DNA from: Alkanophaga liquidiphilum
GTDB lineage: Archaea; Halobacteriota; Syntropharchaeia; Alkanophagales; B39-G2
Assembly (NCBI GenBank): GCA_029259535.1
Contig: JAPHEF010000022.1
Location: 1 to 32,895, forward strand
Direction of reading: 5' to 3'
Length of the DNA stretch: 32,895 nucleotides
Of this stretch, positions 21,918 to 29,611 are shown one piece after another. The translations under genes were made by a program, and so were the position numbers. Position 1 is the stretch's first letter, and every line of letters starts with the position of its first letter. The notes under the pieces were generated by a model. The model made no database searches, was not told the origin of the DNA, and was given only the letters and a program-made list of their open reading frames with translations.

Positions 21918-23825
21918 TTACCTTGCAGGTCTTATGATGTCTCTCTCGCCGGCAGGCTCGAACTCGTGGAGTCCGCCCTTCGCATACATCAGGCATGGAC
22001 GCCTGAAGTCGAAGACGAGGTCGGGGTCGGCGAATGCAAGTTTGATGAGCGGCGACGTTGCCCATGCCGAGCCTCTACCGAGCATCGCTGAGTATATTAT
22101 AAAGCCTTGGTTGTGTGCTACTGTGTATGAAACGTATGGGACGTTTGGTCCGAGGAGCTCGGGCAAGCCGCCCTCCTCACCACGCAGCGAGCACAAGTTG
22201 CCAGGACCTATATGGTCTTGCGTTTCCTGTCCACCCCAGCCGGTGCGCATCCAGCCTTCCTTTGCGATGTTCGCAATAGCGTAATGGAAGCCCATCTTGC
22301 CCATCACGGAGTCGCCTGTGAGCAGTGCTGCCAGCGCGCCGCCGACGCCTGACATGAGACCCATCCGCAGGGCACCACCCCAGAACGCCTCAAGCAGCGT
22401 CGGATATTTCTCGAAAGTCTCCATGACGTAGGTGCCAGCCATGTCTATGAACGTCTTTACGACATCCCACTTGTCAGGCACCCGTTCGTGTCCTTGGAAG
22501 TTTGTGTGCACAAGTTCGACGAGTCTATGCAGCCAATCCGTAAAAGCGTTGCCCATCGTTAGAATCGTGTTTGCGCTCGGGAAGCCCAGACCGCCTGACA
22601 TATAGACGCCATACCAACAAGAATCGTGCATGACCTGGTGTATCATCGCAGCCTCTATGGTGGCGTCGGTCAGCCGCTTGCCAAAGTCTTCGTCATCGAC
22701 CGCCGCCTTCAAGAAAGGCACCGGCGGTAGTTCGGCATCGTTGGCACAGAAGTCTGCGACGAAGCCCCACGGGACGCCGCCCGGCTCGTTCGGCGGTCTT
22801 GCACGGCTTTGCCACGTTGGCAAGCCCATGAAGAACGCCTGTGCGTGCTTTGCTGAATACGCAAGGTCTGACAAGACGGACTCGCCGATGAGCCTATATG
22901 CGGCACAGAAGGCCATGACGATGGCAATCGCAGACGCTCTCACCTGAGAGCCACCGTCGGTAATTCTGCCTCGGAGCGTGTGCACGTGGTTCGCCACGAA
23001 TAGCCTGTCACCTATGCCTTTCTTCAACATTTCTGCCTTCTCAGGGTGGAACTCCTTGTCTGGGTCAAGGACCCAGCGGCGGTCGAATTGCGCCTTCAGG
23101 TCGTCGTTACCAGTCATCACTTTGGCATAAGCGTCTCTTGAGAGCCACGGGTGCGTCTCAGCCATGTGCTCTTGGATGACAGCGCCACCAGAGAGCGTGT
23201 GCTGCAATGTCTCCATGAACAAGTTCATGGATTCTGGCGAAATTTCCTTGCCAAGCCGCAGTTGGATAACACGGTGCGGCACGTCCAAGCCGACGATTAC
23301 AGTCCTTTTTACATCATCTATCATCTGATGTGCCGCACAGTTGTTATAGAAGTTCAGCTCGTCGTGTTCGATTAAAATGTCCGTACCACTTATCAGAACA
23401 GGCTCAATATACCTCTGCCCGAGAGGGATGCCAACTTCTCTATTGTACTGCGGAATGCCTCTTTCGAGCGCAATCCGCCTGCCCCACTCCACGAATTCCC
23501 GCTTTGCCTTCGACTGCTGGATGCCGCCGTGCCGGTAGGCTTCGTGGTCGATAACGTCCATAGGTGACGCTCTGAACATCTTCGCCATAGCGTCGTAAAT
23601 CTCACGCTGCTTCTCGGTTTCGATGACAAGATCTCTGAGCTTCATAGGGTCAAAACGGTAAGCAGTCTCTTCAGCCTTCTTTATTCCTGTAATCGCAGTG
23701 TCGTCCCAGTGGAACAGACGCTCCTCACCCGCCTTAACCTCCACTTTCCTGAAAGTATCGCCGACCTCGCTCCACTCCACCTCCGTCTTGTATTTCAACT
23801 TTGATTTCTTTTCCTCCTCGCCCAT
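21918..23825 (-). CDS. mcrA: highly divergent methyl/alkyl-coenzyme M reductase alpha subunit
   Basis: 635 residues against about 550 in methanogen McrA, with a 70-residue N-terminal addition and a 15-residue insertion after GGVPWGF. Unmistakable McrA blocks: GIPQYNREVGIPLGQR (123-138), RTVIVGLDVPHRVIQLRLGKE, QEHMAETHP, YSAKHAQAFFMG, NEPGGVPWG, YMSGGLGF, and the C-terminal RGEEGGLPELLGPN, LIKLAFADPDLVFDF and EFEPAGER. By eye against M. marburgensis numbering: kept are Gln147 (Q218, F430 nickel ligand), Lys256/His257 (K326/H327), Arg271 (R341), Phe330 (F415) and thioglycine Gly445 (G532). Changed are Arg270 to Ser340, Tyr333 to Ala418, Gln400 to Phe481, Tyr444 to Gly531, Tyr446 to Gln533 and Cys452 to Ile539. 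So the nickel site is kept but the substrate pocket is opened. TAGGAGGGGAAA precedes the ATG. Confidence 0.88.
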   Translation of the reverse strand: MGEEEKKSKLKYKTEVEWSEVGDTFRKVEVKAGEERLFHWDDTAITGIKKAEETAYRFDPMKLRDLVIETEKQREIYDAMAKMFRASPMDVIDHEAYRHGGIQQSKAKREFVEWGRRIALERGIPQYNREVGIPLGQRYIEPVLISGTDILIEHDELNFYNNCAAHQMIDDVKRTVIVGLDVPHRVIQLRLGKEISPESMNLFMETLQHTLSGGAVIQEHMAETHPWLSRDAYAKVMTGNDDLKAQFDRRWVLDPDKEFHPEKAEMLKKGIGDRLFVANHVHTLRGRITDGGSQVRASAIAIVMAFCAAYRLIGESVLSDLAYSAKHAQAFFMGLPTWQSRARPPNEPGGVPWGFVADFCANDAELPPVPFLKAAVDDEDFGKRLTDATIEAAMIHQVMHDSCWYGVYMSGGLGFPSANTILTMGNAFTDWLHRLVELVHTNFQGHERVPDKWDVVKTFIDMAGTYVMETFEKYPTLLEAFWGGALRMGLMSGVGGALAALLTGDSVMGKMGFHYAIANIAKEGWMRTGWGGQETQDHIGPGNLCSLRGEEGGLPELLGPNVPYVSYTVAHNQGFIIYSAMLGRGSAWATSPLIKLAFADPDLVFDFRRPCLMYAKGGLHEFEPAGERDIIRPAR

Positions 23826-23865
23826 TTTCCCCTCCTAAAGAGTTGTTGTATTTTCATTATTCTAA

Positions 23866-23921
23866 GTTATATATATAGTTTTCCTGGTGTTTTAGAGAGC
23901 GTTCCTGCCTTTTAGGGAGCG
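23866..23921 (-). promoter_or_regulatory. promoter of the McrA-like gene with tandem direct repeats
   Basis: A long TATA box (CTATATATATAA on the minus strand, about 23868-23878) predicts a start near 23847 and a 22-base leader. Just upstream are two near-identical copies of TTCCTG-N(2-3)-TTTTAG(A/G)GAGCG (plus-strand sense) at 23881-23901 and 23902-23921. The repeated 12-mers are 20 bases apart, two helical turns, placing them on one face of the DNA. This is the usual geometry of an activator site. Confidence 0.55.
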
Positions 23922-23984
23922 CAAACAATAGTTATTACTTTCTGTCTCGATGTTCACGCACCCTTATTCGAATTTGGGAACATA

Positions 23985-25157
23985 TTATCCGAGCCAGAGT
24001 TGTTTGGTGATGGCGGCGCACCGGTCTCCGAACCGCTCATCGTCGAACGCATAGGCTTCTAATCCTGGCACTATGACCCTTACGACAGGAACCCTTAGCT
24101 CGCTCGTTAAATCCACAACTACTACCCTTTCCAGCCCTGCTCTCCTCAGTTTTTTTACCATGACGCCTATGTCCTCCAAGATGTCATCGTTGTCGTGAGA
24201 TTCGACATTGTCAAAACGCTTTTCCTCAGTCTCAGCATACCAATGGGCGTTTAATCGCTTCAAGCCCTCGTAGCCGAGCCGTAACTTAAAGCGCATATCT
24301 GCCTCTTCTACCTCAGTGAAACCGCCGTTCGTATTCATGTAAATCTGCGTGGCTCTCGCTTGCGCAAGCTCCGCCAACGCTCTTCCAAGCGCAACCTCGG
24401 CATTGACGTGCGTCCCCACTCCGATGAGCAGGAGCCTTGGGTCCCTTGAGGGGTCCTCAGCGACCGCCGCGAACGTCGGAACGCCCACGTCCGTCGTTAT
24501 TTCCTTTATCATCACGTGGATGCCTGCCCGCTCATACCTTTCGATGAGCGTCTGCAAGCGCTTGCTGCGCCGCACGTCTGTGATCGTGGCGCCGGTCCGC
24601 CTTGCCGCTTCGGCTAATGAGTGTGCGTCTCTTTCTATGACCTCCGCCAAGCCGTGGCAGACTGCCTCCTCCAGCGTGTTCCCGGAGGCGAGCCCGTTGG
24701 TGTTGGGCTTGAATATCTCACGACGGAAGGGGTAAAAGACCGCGTTCGCCGGCACGAGCACGCTTTCTTCACGCACGAGGTCGAAGCCCTCAACCCACGT
24801 TATCCTACGCTCCACCAAGAAATCATCAGGGAGAATAAGCTCATCGGGATTTATGGCGTTTGGAAACTCATCATACCTGCCTATGAAGACACGCATGTCG
24901 AGGTGAGCCTCTAAAGAAGCGGAATAACGCTCTACTGCTTCCATCAACGCCGACGCCATGGCTTCTTCTTTTATCGCTCCTTTGCCTTTGTAGATTTTGC
25001 CCTTGCTCTCGCACAAGAACACAGGAATGTTAAGCTTATCCAAATTTGTTATATCCCGCAGAACACCGATGTCATTAAGCCGCCTCAAAGTCTTAGCGGG
25101 CGGCACCGCTCTATGCCCAGTAACCCCCCAATATTTCTTCTTACAGGGTCGCAGCAT
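23985..25157 (-). CDS. ycaO: YcaO-family McrA-glycine thioamidation protein (methanogenesis marker 1 type)
   Basis: 390 residues. ATP-binding YcaO motifs are present: GKGAIKEEAMASALMEAVERYSA near 58-80, NTNGLASGNTLEEAVCHGLAEVIERD near 152-177, and PVVRVIVPGLEAYAF near the C-terminus. In methanogens this protein, with TfuA or alone in some species, converts one McrA glycine to thioglycine. It lies between the McrB-like and McrA-like genes, 27 bases after the former, and the target glycine (Gly532) is conserved in the McrA-like protein, so the pair is probably functional. No TfuA is present in the window. No clear ribosome site is seen before the ATG. Confidence 0.9.
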   Translation of the reverse strand: MLRPCKKKYWGVTGHRAVPPAKTLRRLNDIGVLRDITNLDKLNIPVFLCESKGKIYKGKGAIKEEAMASALMEAVERYSASLEAHLDMRVFIGRYDEFPNAINPDELILPDDFLVERRITWVEGFDLVREESVLVPANAVFYPFRREIFKPNTNGLASGNTLEEAVCHGLAEVIERDAHSLAEAARRTGATITDVRRSKRLQTLIERYERAGIHVMIKEITTDVGVPTFAAVAEDPSRDPRLLLIGVGTHVNAEVALGRALAELAQARATQIYMNTNGGFTEVEEADMRFKLRLGYEGLKRLNAHWYAETEEKRFDNVESHDNDDILEDIGVMVKKLRRAGLERVVVVDLTSELRVPVVRVIVPGLEAYAFDDERFGDRCAAITKQLWLG

Positions 25158-25184
25158 AAAAAGAGAAAAGAGAAAAGAGTTAAA

Positions 25185-26327
25185 TTAGTAACCCTCGGGA
25201 TTTAACCACTCCTTATGTTCTTCTCTCGCCTTCTTTATGATTTCGGTAGCTTCGTCGAAGGAGCAGAAGTAACGAGCGGGCAGCGGGTAGCCTGTCTCCT
25301 CACAGAGCGTCGGCATCATCCGGGTTTCCTCGCCGTAGACGAACTTAGACTGCACGAACGTCTCTGGCATCTTATACCTGTCCATGCCGTATCGCAGGAC
25401 GGAATACGCAATCTCCTCGTGCGTTGGCGGTATGATTTCCGCACCGAGGGCGTCGATGTAATCCCACATTGGTAGATGTATGAACCGTGACGCCCAGTTC
25501 GAGCCGAGGATAAGTCCATTGAACCTGTAAGTGAAGACACTTGGCGGGTTCTGAGCCATAAGGTCGAGAGCGGGCGGTCTCGGGAAGAATTCAGCGTCCC
25601 ACATCTTGAACGGCCAGCCGAGCTTCACAGAGTTCAAGCATTGATAAAGCTCCCTTGAGAGTTCGATGGCGGTTCTGTTGGGCGATGGTGACTCGACGCC
25701 CGCACAGGCAATAGACCAGCCGCAGATGTGGTAAGCGGCAGTTGCATACTCGGGTGTCATCTCGTTACGAACGTCGAGGAAAATGTCACGAACAAGCATG
25801 CCGGCTTCCGCTGCCGGTCTCGACCATATCAAATCCTTAAGCTTCTCTCCAACCTTCAAATGCCGCCGCTCCAGCAAGTCCATGCCGAACTCGGGGTCGA
25901 ACTGCCAGACGTTGGTAACGTAGCCATCCTCATAATGGATGTCTGGGAAGTATTGCTGCATCTCGAGGGTGCGTCCGTCCGCTCCTACGAAGGTCGTATC
26001 AACGCTCCGCCCGTAGAGGAGAATCATGGACGGGGGGTCTTGGATGATACGGGTTGCGAACACCGGCGGGAATGAGAGGTAAGCGATTACCTTTGATATG
26101 TCCTTAAAGATGCCTCCTTTCCACGCTCTTATGATTTGCTGGTTCTCAGCGAACCTTACGACATACTCCTCCTGTCCCTGCATGTTGAGTAAGTACCAGA
26201 TCGCCATGGTCAGCTTGAGTGGCGTTTCCCGCAGCGGGTCTCCGGGGCGTCCGATGACGAAAGCAGTATAGAAGTACCTGCTCATCGGCCACGTTTCTGT
26301 GTTGTCATGATAGGGACGCTTCCTCAT
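25185..26327 (-). CDS. mcrB: divergent MCR beta subunit (McrB-like)
   Basis: 380 residues; methanogen McrB has about 440. Similarity is weak and mostly C-terminal: AAYHICGWSIACAGV aligns with the NAYAAAGLMAA region of McrB, and SNWASRFIHLP...YIDALGAEIIPPTHEE aligns with the NHIVTRHSKGFAIP...ALDAGTQMFSPE region. The GGGGPG loop bearing the pocket Tyr367 is absent, and the CoB-contacting His379 appears replaced by an aromatic residue. Context (candidate gamma gene upstream, YcaO and McrA-like downstream) supports the call. A strong AGGAGGTGG ribosome site precedes the ATG, which abuts the upstream stop. No other family is suggested by its motifs. Confidence 0.6.
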   Translation of the reverse strand: MRKRPYHDNTETWPMSRYFYTAFVIGRPGDPLRETPLKLTMAIWYLLNMQGQEEYVVRFAENQQIIRAWKGGIFKDISKVIAYLSFPPVFATRIIQDPPSMILLYGRSVDTTFVGADGRTLEMQQYFPDIHYEDGYVTNVWQFDPEFGMDLLERRHLKVGEKLKDLIWSRPAAEAGMLVRDIFLDVRNEMTPEYATAAYHICGWSIACAGVESPSPNRTAIELSRELYQCLNSVKLGWPFKMWDAEFFPRPPALDLMAQNPPSVFTYRFNGLILGSNWASRFIHLPMWDYIDALGAEIIPPTHEEIAYSVLRYGMDRYKMPETFVQSKFVYGEETRMMPTLCEETGYPLPARYFCSFDEATEIIKKAREEHKEWLNPEGY

Positions 26328-26786
26328 TCACTCCACCTCCTTCTTCCATTTCTCCTCATACTCCTTTATAGCCTTTTCAGACGCCTCCTTCTCCCACGGC
26401 CACACAGCTTTCTCCTTGAGCTTGTAAATCTCCCTGAGCGGAACCACGGGAACGTCAGCCCACCACCACGGCCGGACCCAATGATGCCTTCCCCGCTCGC
26501 ACACGTACACATATATCGGCTCTATCCACTCAGGATTAGTAGGGCCGCCGAAGCCGAACTTCCGCCACTCCTTCCTCGGAATCTCTTTGACCCTATGGAA
26601 TATATCATGAACCATAGGGCCAAGCTCCTCGTATTGAAGCACGACGGGCGCCTTCTTCACTATTTTTGCGCCGCACCTTGCCTTATACTGGAGCTGGTCG
26701 AAATACGCGGGGCAGATGACGTTTTTCGGCAGCAACTGCTTTTCCTCTATTTTCTCCACAGGACCCATCCGCTCTTCCTCGCCCAT
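26328..26786 (-). CDS. candidate small gamma subunit of the MCR-like enzyme
   Basis: 152 residues; McrG is about 250. Recognition is weak. The stretch VVLQYEELGPMVHDIFHRVKEI resembles the IIETRERDLEKISKELLETE helix of McrG by pattern, and RGRHHWVRPWWW could replace its HGHSLRL loop, but most of the protein cannot be aligned by eye. It is unusually rich in Trp (seven in the last 70 residues) and ends in a charged helix. Like the McrA-like protein it begins MGEEE. It is first gene of the unit, abutting the McrB-like start. If it is not McrG, it is a new accessory subunit in its place. GGAGG precedes the ATG. Confidence 0.45.
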   Translation of the reverse strand: MGEEERMGPVEKIEEKQLLPKNVICPAYFDQLQYKARCGAKIVKKAPVVLQYEELGPMVHDIFHRVKEIPRKEWRKFGFGGPTNPEWIEPIYVYVCERGRHHWVRPWWWADVPVVPLREIYKLKEKAVWPWEKEASEKAIKEYEEKWKKEVE

Positions 26787-26828
26787 CTTGTTTTCCTCCC
26801 AGTGCTTTACGCTTTATCGTGATTAATC

Positions 26829-26843
26829 TTATAATATTTAAAG
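26829..26843 (-). promoter_or_regulatory. TATA box of the candidate McrG/McrB/YcaO unit
   Basis: TTTAAATATTATAA on the minus strand lies 45-55 bases before the ATG at 26786, predicting a start near 26812 and a leader of about 26 bases with GGAGG. The 152-base spacer (26787-26938) is shared with the divergent acyl-CoA synthetase gene, whose TATA (TTTTATAT, 26915-26922) is separate. Confidence 0.5.
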
Positions 26844-26938
26844 CTAACGGGCTTTGCTCGCATGGGAATGCTGTGGGCGGATTAAGGGGGGCAGAGCTGT
26901 GTCAAAAACGAGAATTTTATATGACTCAAAGGTAAAAG

Positions 26939-28363
26939 ATGAAGAATATGACCGGAGAGGGGAGGGGAGGAGGAGCCGAGCCTGAGAGTTGCTTTTCTTA
27001 CTTCTTTGAGCCTCGCAGCGTCGCTGTCATCGGGGCGCTCCGAGAGGGCTGGTTCGGCGGCTATGTCATCATAAAGAATCTAAGGGTGTTCGGCTTCCCT
27101 GGCGAGGTTTACCCTGTCAATCCCCGCTACGACAAAGTCCTCGGCTTAGACGTTTACGCCAGCGTTAAAGACATTCCGGCAATGGTTGACCTCGTCATCA
27201 TCATGACGCCTGCTGCGGTGGTGCCGAGCGTCCTCGAGGAGTGCGGGGCGTGCGGCGTGCGTGCGGCGATTGTCGTCTCTGACGGCTTTGCAGAACGCAG
27301 TGAGGAAGGGGCAAGGCTGCAAAAAGAGCTTGTTAGCGTTGGGCGGCGTGAGGGCATCCGCATCCTCGGTCCAAACACCGTAGGCGTCACAAACACCGCA
27401 AACGGGCTTGTAACGACGCCCTACGAGTTCGGCTACTCCAGTATTAGAAGGGGCTTCGTAGCGCTCGCAGGACAAACAGGGATAATTGCGCCGCAAGCTG
27501 TGCCTTACGAAGACCTACAGTATGGCATCAGTAAGATTTGTGATTTCGGGAACAAGTGCGACGTGGACGAAGCTGACCTCCTCGAATATCTTGCTGAAGA
27601 CGCTGAGACGAAGGTCATAGCCATGTATCTTGAAGCCATCCGGGACGGGCGGCGGTTCTTAGCGACTGCGAAGCGAGTTGTTGAAAAGAAGCCCGTCATC
27701 GTGCTGAAGTCGGGGCGCAGCGAGGCGGGAGCAAAAGCGGCGGCGTCGCACACCGGCACGCTGGCAGGCGACGACAAAATCTACGACGCGGCGTTCCGAC
27801 AAGCCGGCGTGCTGAGAATTCAAAATTTCAGGGAACTTTTCGAAATTCCCAAGATTTTCGGGCAACCTCGCCCGAAGGGCAACCGCATCGCCATGGTTAC
27901 GATGACGGGCGGCGCCGGCGTGATGTCTACGGACATCGCTTACGAGTGCGGCTTGGAACTTGCAAGGTTCTCCGAAGAAACCTCAAACAGGCTCGGCGAG
28001 ATATTTCCGTCGCTCGCAAAGAACCCCTCGGACGTCGGACCGGCGCTGTTCGCTGACGATATCATACAAATATACAAAAAGGCAATAGAAGCGGCACTGG
28101 AGGACGAGGGCGTGGACTGCGTGTCCGTCGTCCTGTGGACGGGCGAGGCGGCACCGCCGCAACTATACGTCGAGCTTTTTAAGGAGCTGAAGGAGAGGGC
28201 ATCGAAGCCCGTGGCGATATGGGCATACTCGGCGCATCTCGTTTTAGCGCAAGAGCTCTCACGAGAGCTGGAGAAGCTGGGTTTCCCGGTGTTTTCGGAC
28301 TTCGAAACCGCCGTGCGGGCGCTTGGTATGCTGTATAAGCTCTCAAAGCGGGTAAATGACTGA
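26939..28363 (+). CDS. ADP-forming acyl-CoA synthetase, alpha (CoA-binding/ligase) subunit
   Basis: 474 residues. An N-terminal CoA-binding Rossmann domain (EPRSVAVIGALREGWFGGYVIIKNL) is followed by two succinyl-CoA ligase-like domains. RILGPNTVGVTN near 135-147 and KAAASHTGTLAGDD near 257-270 are family motifs; the His in SHTG is the residue phosphorylated in the ADP-forming (acetyl/acyl)-CoA synthetases. It couples acyl-CoA cleavage to ATP formation, or the reverse. The ATP-grasp beta subunit is not in this window and is not fused, so it must be elsewhere. Divergent from the MCR-like unit. The TATA spacing suggests a leaderless message starting at ATG 26939 or 26948. Confidence 0.9.
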   Translation: MKNMTGEGRGGGAEPESCFSYFFEPRSVAVIGALREGWFGGYVIIKNLRVFGFPGEVYPVNPRYDKVLGLDVYASVKDIPAMVDLVIIMTPAAVVPSVLEECGACGVRAAIVVSDGFAERSEEGARLQKELVSVGRREGIRILGPNTVGVTNTANGLVTTPYEFGYSSIRRGFVALAGQTGIIAPQAVPYEDLQYGISKICDFGNKCDVDEADLLEYLAEDAETKVIAMYLEAIRDGRRFLATAKRVVEKKPVIVLKSGRSEAGAKAAASHTGTLAGDDKIYDAAFRQAGVLRIQNFRELFEIPKIFGQPRPKGNRIAMVTMTGGAGVMSTDIAYECGLELARFSEETSNRLGEIFPSLAKNPSDVGPALFADDIIQIYKKAIEAALEDEGVDCVSVVLWTGEAAPPQLYVELFKELKERASKPVAIWAYSAHLVLAQELSRELEKLGFPVFSDFETAVRALGMLYKLSKRVND

Positions 28364-28817
28364 AATAAAGGTTTTGCTTGTGGACTCGCAAGCTTCAAAG
28401 TTTTGCGACGTGCTGGAAGAATTTTTAAACGCTGAGAGCGTTGCTGAGTATAGAGTCATCAGCACGGAAGAGCCGAAAGCGGCGTTAGAGCTTTTAAGGG
28501 ATGCAGACGTCGCAGTCATAGAGTTGGATTTGACGAGAGAGGCGGCGGAACACGGACGTGGGGACTTGCCTACACCCGAGGAGGTGCACACAGGCTACAA
28601 GCTTCTCGCATATACGAAGAAGAACTTTTCACGGGTCAAAGTGCTGATTCTGGCAAGCCTTGCAGCGTGCGCTCCTGAAAGCTTAGAAGCGGAACGGCAG
28701 CGTGCCTTAAAGAAGGGTGCGAGCGGCTTCTTGTGCAAGCCCGTGCCTTTACAAACACTTGTTGACGAAATAATAAAGCTAAGCGCGGCAGGCGAGGGGG
28801 AGGCAAAAACGTTATAA
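28356..28817 (+). CDS. receiver-like protein with a substituted phospho-acceptor site
   Basis: 153 residues in a CheY-like fold. EIKVLLVDSQ gives the first strand, with only one of the usual acidic pair. The acceptor strand reads DVAVIELDLT, where Glu takes the place normally held by Asp and an Asp lies two residues later. VKVLILAS and GASGFLCKPV keep the Ser/Thr and Lys positions. No output domain. It overlaps the acyl-CoA synthetase stop by eight bases, so it is translated with it, an odd partner for a metabolic gene. A phosphorylation-independent adaptor or allosteric subunit is possible. Confidence 0.7.
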   Translation: MTEIKVLLVDSQASKFCDVLEEFLNAESVAEYRVISTEEPKAALELLRDADVAVIELDLTREAAEHGRGDLPTPEEVHTGYKLLAYTKKNFSRVKVLILASLAACAPESLEAERQRALKKGASGFLCKPVPLQTLVDEIIKLSAAGEGEAKTL

Positions 28818-28846
28818 ATAATAGTTAATAATGCAGAATTAAAAAT

Positions 28847-29602
28847 ATGCAGCGGTTAGAGGGAAAGGTTGCGATTGTGACGGCGTCTGCGGGTGCAGGC
28901 ATAGGGCAAGCGACCGTGCGGCGACTTGCGCAAGAAGGTGCAAAAGTCGTCGTCTCTGACATCCACGAGAGGCGGACGGCGGAGGTTGCTGAAGATCTTA
29001 AGGCGAAAGGTTTTGAGNNNNNNNNNNNNNNNNNNNNNNNNNNNNNNNNNNNNNNNNNNNNNNNNNNNNNNNNNNNNNNNNNNNNNNNNNNNNNNNNNNN
29101 NNNNNNNNNNNNNNNNNNNNNNNNNNNNNNNNNNNNNNNNNNNNNNNNNNNNNNNNNNNNNNNNNNNNNNNNNNNNNNNNNNNNNNNNNNNNNNNNNNNN
29201 NNNNNNNNNNNNNNNNNNNNNNNNNNNNNNNNNNNNNNNNNNNNNNNNNNNNNNNNNNNNNNNNNNNNNNNNNNNNNNNNNNNNNNNNNNNNNNNNNNNN
29301 NNNNNNNNNNNNNNNNNNNNNNNNNNNNNNNNNNNNNNNNNNNNNNNNNNNNNNNNNNNNNNNNNNNNNNNNNNNNNNNNNNNNNNNNNNNNNNNNGCAT
29401 AGCTCCCGGCTTCATACCGAACCCGTTCTTAAGACGCATTTATCCAGAAGAGGTGCTGAGGAGGTATGAGGAGCTGTCACCGATGGGGCGTGGGGGCAAG
29501 CCCGAGGAAGTGGCAAACGTCATTGCCTTTCTCGTCTCGGACGAGGCGAGTTACATCACGGGAGAGACTGTCTGCGTCAGCGGTGGCACCTACATGCACT
29601 AA
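28847..29602 (+). CDS. short-chain dehydrogenase/reductase, middle hidden by an assembly gap
   Basis: Only the first 57 and last 68 codons are readable. The N-terminus LEGKVAIVTASAGAGIGQATV is the NAD(P)-binding TGxxxGxG motif with small changes, and the acidic SDIHERR after the second strand hints at NAD preference. The C-terminus IAPGFIPNPF, PMGRGGKPEEVANVIAFLVSDEASYITGETVCVSGG is standard for FabG-like SDRs. The Ser/Tyr/Lys active site falls in the gap. The frame is consistent across the N run. Upstream of the BCR-like genes by nine bases, it may oxidise a hydroxyacyl-CoA or cyclic alcohol. Confidence 0.85.
   Translation: MQRLEGKVAIVTASAGAGIGQATVRRLAQEGAKVVVSDIHERRTAEVAEDLKAKGFEXXXXXXXXXXXXXXXXXXXXXXXXXXXXXXXXXXXXXXXXXXXXXXXXXXXXXXXXXXXXXXXXXXXXXXXXXXXXXXXXXXXXXXXXXXXXXXXXXXXXXXXXXXXXXXXXXXXXXXXXXXXXXXXIAPGFIPNPFLRRIYPEEVLRRYEELSPMGRGGKPEEVANVIAFLVSDEASYITGETVCVSGGTYMH
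29018..29396. other. assembly gap (379 N)
   Basis: A run of unknown bases within the SDR gene. The gap length may be estimated rather than measured, though it preserves the reading frame. Confidence 0.99.
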
Positions 29603-29611
29603 GGTGTTTTT

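Noticed and set aside
25185..26327. McrB-like gene as an unrelated hypothetical protein
   Set aside because: Two C-terminal stretches align in order with McrB and the gene abuts YcaO and the McrA homologue; kept as McrB-like with moderate confidence.
28356..28817. Receiver-like protein as the cobalamin-binding subunit of methylmalonyl-CoA mutase
   Set aside because: The DxHxxG cobalamin motif is absent, and the VLLVDS start and FLCKPV end fit a CheY-like receiver.
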